Source: Mycolicibacterium sp. CBMA 247
Lineage (GTDB): Bacteria; Actinomycetota; Actinomycetes; Mycobacteriales; Mycobacteriaceae
Reading direction: 5' to 3'
Assembly: GCF_009729095.1 (NCBI RefSeq)
Contig: NZ_VTGX01000003.1
Location: forward strand, 310,001 to 374,000
Length of the DNA: 64,000 bases
Positions 34,134-42,670 of this stretch are shown piece by piece. The notes beneath the pieces are model-generated. The model made no database searches and was not told the DNA's origin. It worked only from the letters and a program-made list of their open reading frames with translations. Every line of letters begins with the position of its first letter. The first letter of the stretch is position 1. Position numbers and translations under genes: made by a program.

Positions 34134-34991
34134 GTGGCTTCTGCACGAACTGACGTATTTGTCACGGTCGGCGAACTTCGCGAGCGGATCGCTTCACCGA
34201 ACCCTGTCACCGTGCTGGATGTGCGCTGGTCGCTGGCCGAGCCGGACGGCGAACAGGCTTATCTGAACGGTCATCTGCCCGGCGCCGTCTACGTCTCGCT
34301 CGACGACGATTTGACCGATCACCGGGTGACTGGCCATGGACGTCATCCGCTGCCCTCGGGGGCCGGGCTGCAGGCGGCGGCCCGTCGTTGGGGAGTGCGC
34401 AAAGGTGTGCCCACCGTCGTGTACGACGATTGGAACCGCGCCGGATCGGCCCGCGCGTGGTGGGTGCTGACTGCGGCCGGGATCGACGACGTTCGCATTC
34501 TCGACGGCGGGCTGGCGGCCTGGTCGGCGGCGGGTGGGGCCCGGCAGACCGGCTCGGTCACGCCCGAGCTCGGCGACGTGGACGTACTTCACGACGACCT
34601 GTATCGCGGGGCTCGCCGCACCCTGACCGCCGAAGAGGCTCTTTCCGAGGTGGACGTGCTGCTGGATGCGCGGGCTCCCGAGCGGTTCCGCGGGGACGTC
34701 GAACCCGTCGATCCGGTGGCGGGCCATATCCCTGGCGCGGTCAACCTGCCGAGCACCCAGCTGCTCTCTGCGGACGGCACGTTGCTCCCGGATGTGCAGC
34801 TGCGGGCCCTGCTCGCCGATCGCGGCGTCGCCGGTGGCGCTGATACCGGCGCGTACTGCGGGTCGGGAGTCACGGCGGCGCTCGCCGTGGCCGGCCTGGC
34901 TGCCGCCGGGGTGACCGCTGCGCTCTATCCCGGGTCATGGTCGGAGTGGGCGTCGGATCCGGATCGCCCCGTGGCCCGGGGCGACCGGTAG
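34134..34991 (+). CDS. two-domain rhodanese (thiosulfate/3-mercaptopyruvate sulfurtransferase)
   Basis: 285 aa, GTG start with gaaagg upstream. Tandem rhodanese domains: the first (about 8-125) is inactive, with Asp/Trp at the catalytic loop (VYDDWNRAGSARAW). The second (about 150-280) has the active-site loop AYCGSGVTAA with Cys242. RGDVEPVDPVAGHIPGAVNLP is a classic second-domain segment. It transfers sulfane sulfur to cyanide or thiols. The CGSGVTA loop favours thiosulfate-type sulfurtransferases such as SseA/CysA. It follows the importer after 10 bp, perhaps as read-through. Confidence 0.9.
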   Translation: MASARTDVFVTVGELRERIASPNPVTVLDVRWSLAEPDGEQAYLNGHLPGAVYVSLDDDLTDHRVTGHGRHPLPSGAGLQAAARRWGVRKGVPTVVYDDWNRAGSARAWWVLTAAGIDDVRILDGGLAAWSAAGGARQTGSVTPELGDVDVLHDDLYRGARRTLTAEEALSEVDVLLDARAPERFRGDVEPVDPVAGHIPGAVNLPSTQLLSADGTLLPDVQLRALLADRGVAGGADTGAYCGSGVTAALAVAGLAAAGVTAALYPGSWSEWASDPDRPVARGDR

Positions 34992-35048
34992 CTCGAACGC
35001 ACACGATCGGTGCACCTGCCCGCCGGTGAGCGACTTTATGCTGGGCGA

Positions 35049-36209
35049 GTGCAGCGCAGTCCGGACCCGGTCACGCCGTTGTGGCGTGCCGCGCAGATCT
35101 TTCGGCTGCTGAGCTGCCTGTATGCGTTGGGCTTTCAGATCGCGGTCAACGGGGATCTGGTGCGCCCGGCACTGGCCTGGGCGCTGTGCGCGGTTCTGAT
35201 CGCGTGGAGCATCGCGTGTGCAATCGCCTACCTGAACGGTTTCGGCCGTCGGCCGTCGTGGGTGATCGCTGAGATCGTGGTGGCCCTGGCCTTGATGCTG
35301 TCAACCGAGGCGGTGGCGCCGGCACACTGGATCGCCGACAACCAGTCGTGGCCGACCACACTGTGGGCCACCAATGCCACCATTTCGGCGGCGCTGCAGT
35401 TCGGCCCGGTCGGCGGTATGGCGGGCGGGCTGGCGGTGATGGCCGCCGCGGCCGCGTTGAAGGGTTACGTCAGCATCAACCTGGGCCGCAACGCGACCAT
35501 CGTCATCGAACTGGCCGTGGGCCTCGCGGTGGGGATGGCCGCGCAGACCGCGCGTCGTGCTCATGCCGAATTGGAACGGGCGGCCCGGTTGGCCGCCTCA
35601 TTGGAGGAGCGGGAGCGGCTGTCGCGGCGGGTACACGACGGCGCCATCCAGGTGTTGGCCCTGGTATCGCGCCGGGGACGGGAAATCGGTGGCGAGACAG
35701 CCCAATTGGCTGAACTTGCCGGGGAGCAGGAGCGTGCGCTGCGTAGGCTGGTCAGCGCGCCTGACCCGGATGTGCACACCGGCGGGGCCACCGATATCGG
35801 CGCTCTGTTGCGGGCCCGCGCCTCCGATCGGGTTTCGGTGAGCCTGCCGGCAGAACCCGTGCTGCTCGAACACGAAGCCGCCGAAGAGTTGTTCGCCGCG
35901 GCGAGTAACGCTCTGGACAACGCTGCCGCCCACGCCGGGCCCGACGCCCGGGTTTTCGTGCTGCTGGAAGATCTGGGGGAATCGGTGACGGTGAGCATCC
36001 GCGACGACGGCGTGGGCATCGGTGATGGACGGTTGGCCGAGGCGGTCCGTGAGGGCCATGTGGGTATTGCGAAATCTATTGTGGGCCGGATGGATTGGCT
36101 CGGCGGGAAGGCGCAGTTGAGCACCGCGTCGGGGTGTGGCACAGAATGGGAGCTGACGCTGCCCCGCCCGCCCGAAGGCCGTGCCGCGCTCGAGAAGGGA
36201 CAGCGATGA
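35049..36209 (+). CDS. membrane sensor histidine kinase, MacS-like
   Basis: 386 aa from the GTG at 35049 (MQRSPDPVTPLWRAAQIFR). Four to six membrane helices fill residues 14-160. A coiled linker RRAHAELERAARLAASLEERERLSRRVHDG follows, with the phospho-acceptor His196 in the HDG motif of the HisKA_3/NarL-type kinases. The HATPase domain has the N box ASNALDNAAAHA and G1 IRDDGVGI. It pairs with the response regulator that overlaps by 4 bp. Its signal is unknown; the layout resembles the MacS family of actinobacteria. Confidence 0.88.
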   Translation: MQRSPDPVTPLWRAAQIFRLLSCLYALGFQIAVNGDLVRPALAWALCAVLIAWSIACAIAYLNGFGRRPSWVIAEIVVALALMLSTEAVAPAHWIADNQSWPTTLWATNATISAALQFGPVGGMAGGLAVMAAAAALKGYVSINLGRNATIVIELAVGLAVGMAAQTARRAHAELERAARLAASLEERERLSRRVHDGAIQVLALVSRRGREIGGETAQLAELAGEQERALRRLVSAPDPDVHTGGATDIGALLRARASDRVSVSLPAEPVLLEHEAAEELFAAASNALDNAAAHAGPDARVFVLLEDLGESVTVSIRDDGVGIGDGRLAEAVREGHVGIAKSIVGRMDWLGGKAQLSTASGCGTEWELTLPRPPEGRAALEKGQR

Positions 36210-36859
36210 CGGGGGCTGTACTGACCGTGATGGTCGTCGACGATCATCCGATCTGGCGCGATGCGGTGGCGCGCGACCTTGCCGATGAGGGGTTCGAAGT
36301 CGTGGCCACGGCTGACGGGGTGGCCGCGGCGCGCAGGCGGGCCGGTGTGGTGCTGCCCGATGTGGTGGTGATGGACATGAGCCTGTCCGATGGCAGTGGG
36401 GCCACGGCCACCGCGGAGGTGCTCACGGTGTCACCGTCGTCGCGGGTGCTGGTGTTGTCGGCCTCCGACGAGCGCGACGATGTTCTGGAAGCGGTCAAGG
36501 CCGGGGCCACCGGCTATCTGGTGAAGAGTGCGTCGAAAGCCGAGTTGACCGCGGCGGTGCGGGCCACCGCCGAGGGTCGCGCGGTGTTCACTCCCGGGTT
36601 GGCCGGGTTGGTGCTCGGCGAATACCGGCGCATCGCCCAGCGGCCCGATGACGGTCCGGCCACTCCGAGCCTGACCGAGCGTGAGACCGAAGTGCTGCGT
36701 TATGTGGCAAAAGGGTTGACGGCCAAGCAGATCGCCACCCGTCTGTCGCTGAGCCACCGCACGGTGGAAAATCACGTCCAGGCCACGTTCCGCAAATTGC
36801 AGGTCGCGAACCGTGTCGAATTGGCCCGCTACGCCATAGAACACGGCCTGGACGAGTAG
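36206..36859 (+). CDS. NarL/LuxR-family response regulator
   Basis: 217 aa, ATG overlapping the kinase stop (ATGA). The receiver domain has the acidic DDHP pocket near residue 11, the phospho-acceptor Asp57 (VVMDMSLSDG), and Lys in GYLVKSASKAEL. The C-terminal LuxR helix-turn-helix spans about 150-212 (TERETEVLRYVAKGLTAKQI, SHRTVENHVQATFRKL). It is the transcriptional output of the adjacent kinase. Targets are not visible; the neighbouring DUF2339 gene is a candidate. Confidence 0.92.
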   Translation: MTGAVLTVMVVDDHPIWRDAVARDLADEGFEVVATADGVAAARRRAGVVLPDVVVMDMSLSDGSGATATAEVLTVSPSSRVLVLSASDERDDVLEAVKAGATGYLVKSASKAELTAAVRATAEGRAVFTPGLAGLVLGEYRRIAQRPDDGPATPSLTERETEVLRYVAKGLTAKQIATRLSLSHRTVENHVQATFRKLQVANRVELARYAIEHGLDE

Positions 36860-36903
36860 TCCTACTCATCACGGGCAAGCGATTCTCTTGCCACAATGAC
36901 CGC

Positions 36904-38697
36904 ATGAGCGAACCCCATCGTGCTGTCATCGCCCGGATGTCGTCCGATCTCGCCGCGATCTCGGCATATATGAACCGGGTGTCGGCGGATTTGGGGGAGT
37001 TGGACCGGATGCTGGCGCAGCGCCCGGTTCCCGTGCCCCCTTCGCTGCCTGCGCCTCCTGTGGCGCCTCCCTCGTGGCCGGTCGTCGCCGCGCCGGTGCC
37101 CCAACCGTCGGTGTACCCACCTTCTGCGTCCGCGCCTCGTCCGGAGCGTTCTGAAGGCTGGATCGGCAAGGCGCTCGCGGTGGCCGGGGTGGCCGTGACA
37201 CTCACCGGTGTGGTTCTGCTGTTGGTGCTGGCCGCCCAGGCGGGCATCCTGCGACCGGAGTTCCGGGTCGCCGCAGGCGCGGTCCTGGCCGCCGGGCTGA
37301 TCGGCGCCGGGTGGTGGCTTTATCGCCGCCCGGGAGGGCGGGTCGGGGCAATTGCGTTGGCTGCCACGGGTGTTGCCGCCGCGTACATCGACGTGATCGC
37401 CGTGACGACGATCTATGACTGGGTGTCGGCGCCGATCGGTCTGGCGTTGGCCGCGGCAATCGGCGGCGGGGGTCTGACGCTGGCGCGGCGGTGGAACTCC
37501 GAACACCTGGGCCTGTTGGTCCTGGTGCCGTTGATCGGTCTGGCACCCGTCGTCACCGACGGGGTCACCCTACTGCTGATCGGATTCATGCTGGCCTTGT
37601 CGGCCGCCGCGCTGCCGGTTCAGCTCGGTCGTGACTGGCTCTGGTTGCATGCCGCCCGGATGGTCGCGGCCACGTTGCCCCTGTTGATCGCGCTGGCGGC
37701 GGCCGCGATCGACGGTCGGCACGATCTCGTGCTCGCAGTGACGTGCGCGCTCGCGGCGGTGTTGGCGCTGGCGGGCGGGCTCTTGGTGCTGCGATGGACC
37801 AACAGACCCGCGGCAGTGGCGGTGCTGACGGCAGGCGGCGTTGTCCCGTTGCTCTGCGTCTCGGCTGCCGTCGATCGCGTGATTGCGGCCCTCATGGTCG
37901 CAGCGCTGGCGGCGGGTTTGGTGGCGATCGTGGCCGTCGGCGATCGATTGCCCGGGGTGAGTGCCGTGGTCCGGCACGTGTGGTCGGTCCTCGCGGCTGC
38001 CGCCGCGCTGATCGCGGTGCTCGTCGCTTTCGACGGAACTGTGGCCGGGCCGGTGTTGTTGGCGATGGCCGCGGTGATCGCCGTCGCCGGACGCCGAAAC
38101 GGCGTCACGCGGTGGATAGCCCTCGGGTTGGCCGTGATCGGGGGTGGGATCTACCTGGACACCGCCGGACCCGAGACATTGGCACACGCCACGAAACTAT
38201 CTGCGGGGCTGACAGTTTCGGTTTTGATCGGCAGTGTCCTGTTGATCGCCACGGTCGCCGCCATCGCGTGGGCATGGTCGATGGACGGGGTGGTTGATCA
38301 GGAGGTACTCCGGCTGGTGTGGGCGGGGGCGGCTGTCGTGGCCGGGTATGCGGTCACCGTGTTCGCCGTGACCGCCGGCGTCGCCATCGCCGGCACCGGG
38401 GCGGGGTTCTTCGGTGGCCACATGGCGGCGACCATCTGCTGGATCGCGGTGGCGGCAGGACTGCTCGGCTACGCGGCGCGACGCCCCAAAGCGCAGCGGT
38501 CTCTGCCGATCGGCGGCGGCATGGCGCTTGTCGCGGCAGCCATGGCCAAGCTGTTCCTGTTCGATCTGGGGACCCTCGACGGGATCTTCCGGGTCGCGGT
38601 GTTCATCGTGGTCGGGTTGGCGCTGCTCGGCATGGGCGCGGGATATGCGCGGCTGCTCAATCAGCAGGACCAGGTGGCTGATCAGCGGCCTCTGTGA
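36904..38697 (+). CDS. DUF2339 large membrane protein
   Basis: 597 aa. A short N-terminal coiled-coil segment (MSSDLAAISAYMNRVSADLGELDRML) is followed by a Pro-rich linker (residues about 40-82) and then roughly fourteen hydrophobic helices to the C-terminus. This is the DUF2339 architecture, a predicted envelope membrane protein of unknown role. GWIGKALAVAGVAVTLTGVVLLL marks the first helix. It lies 44 bp after the response regulator. Confidence 0.82.
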   Translation: MSEPHRAVIARMSSDLAAISAYMNRVSADLGELDRMLAQRPVPVPPSLPAPPVAPPSWPVVAAPVPQPSVYPPSASAPRPERSEGWIGKALAVAGVAVTLTGVVLLLVLAAQAGILRPEFRVAAGAVLAAGLIGAGWWLYRRPGGRVGAIALAATGVAAAYIDVIAVTTIYDWVSAPIGLALAAAIGGGGLTLARRWNSEHLGLLVLVPLIGLAPVVTDGVTLLLIGFMLALSAAALPVQLGRDWLWLHAARMVAATLPLLIALAAAAIDGRHDLVLAVTCALAAVLALAGGLLVLRWTNRPAAVAVLTAGGVVPLLCVSAAVDRVIAALMVAALAAGLVAIVAVGDRLPGVSAVVRHVWSVLAAAAALIAVLVAFDGTVAGPVLLAMAAVIAVAGRRNGVTRWIALGLAVIGGGIYLDTAGPETLAHATKLSAGLTVSVLIGSVLLIATVAAIAWAWSMDGVVDQEVLRLVWAGAAVVAGYAVTVFAVTAGVAIAGTGAGFFGGHMAATICWIAVAAGLLGYAARRPKAQRSLPIGGGMALVAAAMAKLFLFDLGTLDGIFRVAVFIVVGLALLGMGAGYARLLNQQDQVADQRPL

Positions 38698-38718
38698 GTG
38701 TCGCCACACAGTAGCTAA

Positions 38719-38735
38719 TCTGGATTCATTCCAGA
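38719..38735 (+). promoter_or_regulatory. perfect dyad upstream of dps2
   Basis: TCTGGA (38719-38724) and TCCAGA (38730-38735) form a perfect 6-bp inverted repeat with a 5-nt centre, 21 bp before the dps2 ATG and 21 bp after the DUF2339 stop. It could be a regulator binding site for the ferritin gene or a small hairpin. It does not match a typical GC-rich terminator. Confidence 0.4.
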
Positions 38736-38756
38736 ATAAACGCCGTTGTGTATGGC

Positions 38757-39242
38757 ATGAGTACACGTCGAATCGAATCCGATATCCAGGGCTACCAGGC
38801 CACACCGGAGCTCAGCGGTCATCTACAACAGGTGCTCGTCGACCTGATCGAGCTGGGCATACAAGGCAAGCAGGCGCACTGGAACGTCGTCGGCACGAAC
38901 TTCCGGGACCTGCACCTGCAGCTCGACGAACTCGTCGATTTCGCGAGGGAAGGAAGCGACACCATCGCCGAGCGGATGCGCGCACTGGATGGCGTACCCG
39001 ACGGACGGTCCGACACCGTCGCGGCGACCACGACCCTTCCGGAGTTCCCCGGTTATGAACGCGGCACCGACGAGGTGGTCGATCTCATCACCACCCGGCT
39101 CTACGCAACCGTGGGCACCATGCGTGGGGTTCACGATTCGGTCGACGCGCACGACCCCAGCACCGCTGACATCCTGCATCAGTTGATCGATGGCTTGGAG
39201 AAGCTGGCCTGGCTGATCAAGTCGGAGAACCGCAAGATCTAG
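38757..39242 (+). CDS. dps2: Dps-family ferritin, Dps2 type
   Basis: 161 aa from the ATG at 38757 (MSTRRIESDIQGYQATPE); a GTG at 38748 adds three residues. The inter-subunit ferroxidase ligands are present: His in GKQAHWNVVG, and the His/Asp/Glu set of LHLQLDELVDFAREGSDTIAER. The protein forms a dodecameric shell that oxidises Fe(II) with peroxide and can protect DNA. Sequence and size match what I remember of M. smegmatis Dps2. The 3' end overlaps convergent cya by 4 bp. Confidence 0.92.
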   Translation: MSTRRIESDIQGYQATPELSGHLQQVLVDLIELGIQGKQAHWNVVGTNFRDLHLQLDELVDFAREGSDTIAERMRALDGVPDGRSDTVAATTTLPEFPGYERGTDEVVDLITTRLYATVGTMRGVHDSVDAHDPSTADILHQLIDGLEKLAWLIKSENRKI

Positions 39243-40534
39243 CCGATCATCGGCGGCACGATCGAGGTGGCACGCGTCTGGCTGGTCCTTTCCAGCCTGG
39301 CGCGTACCGCCTCGTCGTCGCGGCGCCCGACCAGGTACCAGGTGTGCATGAGTCCCTTGCCCTTGATCTCGACATCGCCGCGTTCCTCGAGCACGAACGC
39401 GTGGCTGATCCGGTCATAGACGTTCTGCGGCACCTGAATTCGGCCGGCGATATCGGTGGTCTCCATGCGGGAGGCGACGTTGACCGCGTCGCCCCAGACG
39501 TCGTAGAAGAACTTGCGGGCCCCGACCACGCCGGCCACCACCGGCCCCGCGGCCAGCCCGATCCGTAGCGGCACCGCACGCCCTCGCGGATCCTTGAGGC
39601 CGGCGACGGCGTCGGCCAGGTCCAGAGCCAGGCACGCCAGCGCCTCGATGTGGTCGGTACGCGGCTTGGGTACGCCGGCGACCACCATGTAGGAATCACC
39701 GCTGGTCTTCACCTTCTCCAGGCCGTGTCGATCCACCAGCGCATCGAGATCGGTGTACAGCCGGTCCAGAAAGCGCACCAGATCGGTCGGGGTGATGTCG
39801 CTGGCCCGTTCGGTGTAGCCGGCGATGTCGGCGAACAGGATCGAGGCGTCGTCGTATTTGTCGGCGATGATGGTTCGCGAAGGTTCCTTCAGCCGCTGGG
39901 CGATCGTGGTGGGCAGGATGTTGCCCAGCAGTTGCTCGGACCTTTGATATTCGGCTTCCATGGCCAGCTCGGCCCGGGCGATCTCGCGTAGCGACATCCA
40001 CACCGTGGCAAACACCATCACCGCGGCCGAAACCGTTGAGATCACAAACCCGGCGGTCAGCGCCCACCGCGGCCCCAGCCCCCGGTCGACGGGAACGAGG
40101 ACCTCCAGCGCGATCGTGGCAGCCACGCCCACCGCGGCCAACGTCGCCGCCAGCACGATGCGCTCGATCCCGAGTACGAGGACCACGAGCGACGCCGCGA
40201 CCACGAAGTAGAACTGCAAACCCGAGCCGGTCCCGATCGCGAAGCACATCACAGACACCGACACATAGGCGACCAGGAAGAACGCCAGCGGCGCGATCAG
40301 TTCGCCGAACCGGTACAACAGCGGAACCAGCATGAACAGACCTGCGGTAATGAGGTTGATGAACCCGAACCGCCACATCGGTCCGCCGAGGACGAGTTGG
40401 AAGATCCCGAAACCTCCCGACACCGTGGCGGCGATCCACGTCGCGATGGTCAAGACGCGCAGTCGGCTCGACACGCTCTCGGCGTAATGCCGAGTGCGGG
40501 CCGACACGCGGTTGTTCAGCGCCATCTCGGGCAT
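39239..40534 (-). CDS. cya: membrane class III adenylyl cyclase (Rv1625c-like)
   Basis: 431 aa from the ATG at 40534; in-frame GTGs at 40564 and 40567 are alternatives, so the N-terminus is uncertain. Six membrane helices (about 28-185) are followed by a helical linker and the catalytic domain. Metal-binding Asp residues are in ILFADIAGYTER and SGDSYMVV; the transition-state Asn/Arg segment is FFYDVWGDAVNVASRME; the substrate Lys is in LEKVKTSGDSY. This is half of a mammalian-type cyclase and works as a homodimer. The cAMP made could act through CRP, whose candidate site lies upstream of cydA. Confidence 0.93.
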   Translation of the reverse strand: MPEMALNNRVSARTRHYAESVSSRLRVLTIATWIAATVSGGFGIFQLVLGGPMWRFGFINLITAGLFMLVPLLYRFGELIAPLAFFLVAYVSVSVMCFAIGTGSGLQFYFVVAASLVVLVLGIERIVLAATLAAVGVAATIALEVLVPVDRGLGPRWALTAGFVISTVSAAVMVFATVWMSLREIARAELAMEAEYQRSEQLLGNILPTTIAQRLKEPSRTIIADKYDDASILFADIAGYTERASDITPTDLVRFLDRLYTDLDALVDRHGLEKVKTSGDSYMVVAGVPKPRTDHIEALACLALDLADAVAGLKDPRGRAVPLRIGLAAGPVVAGVVGARKFFYDVWGDAVNVASRMETTDIAGRIQVPQNVYDRISHAFVLEERGDVEIKGKGLMHTWYLVGRRDDEAVRARLERTSQTRATSIVPPMIG

Positions 40535-40731
40535 GCACACCGAGCGGCGGAACTCGCTGACCACCACGGACAAAGCGTATCGCCGCAGGCGACCCGGACG
40601 GCCGGCATTGGCTCGGCGGCTGTTGACGGGGTGGTCCAGCAAACCCGGCGAAATGTCGGTATGTCATGATGGCGACTTGTTCCAGTGAGCGCGGCAGCAG
40701 TGCCGCCGATCTCTTCCGGGGGGAACTTTTC

Positions 40732-41661
40732 GTGGACCGGTCGTGGGTGCGTAACACTGCAGCTGGCTGTGCAATCGCTTGTGGCGCCATGGTGGTTGGA
40801 CCTGGCATGGCCGGCACTGCTGTGGCCTCGGCTCATTGGTTCGGCATCGACATCCGCGACATCTTCGATCACAAGCAAAAGAACAAGAAGTCAGATCACG
40901 CGGCCAAGGTAGGCACGCAGCGCAACGGCGGAGCCAAGAAATCCGGTGGGAGCCTCGGAGGGCCGAAGGCTTCGACCGGGTCCAAGACCGGGTCCACCAA
41001 GGTGGGTGCCGGCGAGGCTTCGGGGCCGGCGGCCCGCTCGGGATCATTCGCTGAATCGCCGCAGTCGGCCGGCGTCGGCACGACCGGGCTGGCTCCGTCG
41101 GCAGTCGTATCCGGCGGGACCGCTCAGTCGCCCACGGCAGCCGTGTCCGGCGGCGGTGGTGGAGGCGGGGGCGGGGGAGCCCCGACCAACAGCAACATCG
41201 GCAGGGCTCCGAACCTCGCGCCGGTCCCAACCGCCCCGAGTAGTCGGGAGATCCTCATTCGATCGGCCCCGCCCAAGGCTCCGGCCGCGCCCGCTCCGGC
41301 GATACCCGCGGCCCCGGTCGTTCCGGTCGCCCCGGCGCCGGTGGTTGTCCCTCCTGTTCCGGTGATCTCGGCCCCGGTCCCCTCGGCGCCACCGGCGGCA
41401 CCGAGCGCACCGATCAGGCCCGTGCCCAGGTCGGAACCCCCAGCCACACAGCCGCTTCCGGTGCCGGCCGTACCGGAGTCCTTCCGGCTCGGATACGCCG
41501 ACTACCTGCGCACGGCCAGCACAAGCGACCTCCTCTTTTCAGTGCTGCCCGGGCTGGGCGGGATGCTGTTGATGACGGCCGCAGGTTCCGTGGTGGGCTT
41601 CCGCCAGGCACGAGCCGCGCAGACACTTCCGTCGCCACAGATCGCCCGCTTCCTGCCGTAA
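40732..41661 (+). CDS. secreted/anchored Ala-Pro-Gly-rich protein of unknown function
   Basis: 309 aa from the GTG at 40732, preceded by a purine run (gggggga near 40718-40724); an earlier start at 40666 lacks support. A signal-peptide-like segment (RNTAAGCAIACGAMVVGPGMAGTAVASA) leads into a short conserved-looking block, HWFGIDIRDIFDHKQ. A low-complexity region of Lys/Ser/Gly, a ten-Gly run and alternating Ala/Pro/Val repeats follows to about residue 265. A C-terminal hydrophobic helix (LLFSVLPGLGGMLLMTAAGSVV) ends in RQARA. The layout suggests a cell-wall-spanning stalk held by a C-terminal membrane anchor. I do not recognise the family. It is the first gene after the cya breakpoint. Confidence 0.7.
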   Translation: MDRSWVRNTAAGCAIACGAMVVGPGMAGTAVASAHWFGIDIRDIFDHKQKNKKSDHAAKVGTQRNGGAKKSGGSLGGPKASTGSKTGSTKVGAGEASGPAARSGSFAESPQSAGVGTTGLAPSAVVSGGTAQSPTAAVSGGGGGGGGGGAPTNSNIGRAPNLAPVPTAPSSREILIRSAPPKAPAAPAPAIPAAPVVPVAPAPVVVPPVPVISAPVPSAPPAAPSAPIRPVPRSEPPATQPLPVPAVPESFRLGYADYLRTASTSDLLFSVLPGLGGMLLMTAAGSVVGFRQARAAQTLPSPQIARFLP

Positions 41662-42205
41662 GGATTCGTTCAGGCGTCTTGCGGCTGCAGCCACCCTGGA
41701 CGGGGTGGGGGCTGTGAACGCCGCCAACACATGGGTTTGTCGGAGGTTGCTGGCTGTGAAGCCGGCGGTCCAGACATCTGCACAGAATGGATTCATCACC
41801 GCGTGGTTTCCTCCGTCCACCGACCCGCGGCAATGGCACTCTTCGTAGTTCAATTGGTAGCTCGGGGCGGTTTCGGTTGGACTCGGCGGTGTCTGCGCGG
41901 CGCTGGCCGGACGTGGTAGCGGTGTCCAGATCGACTGTCATCGGTGGTAATCGTTGGTGTGCCAGCGGGTGCGGCTGCGCGGTGATTGTCAAGGCGTCGA
42001 GGCGATTCCGATGAACTACGTCGTTTGCGACATATTGACGCACTGGCATGGTTTACTCTTCGGAATCGGGTCGCGCTCACCGAGGCGCACTGCAAATTTG
42101 CGGTGCTTCGTGCACGGGTAAGCCTGGGATGCAGCCGCATTCGAGGCTCGGTCGTCTGCGGTGTGCGCATCCGATCTGCAAATGCATGTTTGAGCACCTG
42201 ACTTG
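41662..42205. other. ~540-bp intergenic region before mmpS
   Basis: No convincing gene. It holds the hairpin described above and then sequence of lower coding character. Short open frames on both strands lack ribosome binding sites and recognisable similarity. The promoter of the mmpS-mmpL operon should be here. I see AT-richer patches around 42010-42060 and 42170-42200 but no confident -35/-10 pair. Confidence 0.5.
41688..41714 (+). terminator. candidate hairpin terminator after the Pro-rich gene
   Basis: CCACCC (41691-41696) pairs with GGGTGG (41703-41708) around a 6-nt loop, and the stem is extended past a small bulge by CAGCC (41688-41692) with GGCTG (41710-41714). It lies 27-53 bp after the stop codon. 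There is no U-tract, which is usual for mycobacterial terminators. Confidence 0.4.
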
Positions 42206-42670
42206 GTGCCGGCACGGAGACAGGCGGAGGAACTCGCGATTTTCAGGATTCTGAAGCGGCTGTGGATTCCGCTAGTGCTGGTGGTGGTGGGAGTCGCAGG
42301 CGGATTTACTGTGTCGCGATTGCACGGCGCCTTCGGCAGCCAGAGTCGCCCCGCGTACACCAGCGCCGAACGTGAGGAAAAGCGGCCCCACGACCCCAAG
42401 CACCTGGTTTACGAGGTGTTCGGCCCCCCGGGGACAGTTGCGACCATCAGCTATTTCGATGCCGATGCCGAGCCGCAACTCATCAGGGAAGCGGCCTTGC
42501 CGTGGTCCCTGGAGTTCCCCATCTCCGCTGCGACGGCGATGGGAAACCTCTCCGCACAGGGCAACACTGACTCCATCGGGTGCCGCATCATCGTCGGCGA
42601 TGAGGTGAAAGACGAGAAGGTCCGTTCCGGCGTAAGCGCATTCACCTTTTGCCAGCTGAAGGCCGCATGA
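42206..42670 (+). CDS. mmpS4: MmpS-family membrane protein (MmpS4/5-like)
   Basis: One N-terminal membrane helix (LWIPLVLVVVGVAGGFTVSRL) followed by a beta-rich exported domain: HLVYEVFGPPGTVATISYFDADAEPQ, a WSLEF strand and a Cys pair (IGCRIIVGDE, FTFCQLKAA). MmpS proteins are small partners of MmpL transporters. The start is unclear: GTG 42206 gives 154 aa without a ribosome binding site. An in-frame ATT at 42239, with GGAGG at 42226-42230, gives 143 aa, the usual family length. The stop overlaps the first mmpL start (ATGA), so the pair is co-translated. Confidence 0.85.
   Translation: MPARRQAEELAIFRILKRLWIPLVLVVVGVAGGFTVSRLHGAFGSQSRPAYTSAEREEKRPHDPKHLVYEVFGPPGTVATISYFDADAEPQLIREAALPWSLEFPISAATAMGNLSAQGNTDSIGCRIIVGDEVKDEKVRSGVSAFTFCQLKAA

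Noticed and set aside
41140..41190. Gly-codon run as a tandem DNA repeat or phase-variable tract
   Set aside because: The GGN codons are mixed (ggc, ggt, ggg, gga) and the frame continues normally, so it is simply a poly-Gly linker.
41835..41910. tRNA-like segment (tagttcaattggtag resembles a D-arm)
   Set aside because: The A-box-like match is not followed by an anticodon arm or a T-arm at the correct distance, and no acceptor stem pairs.
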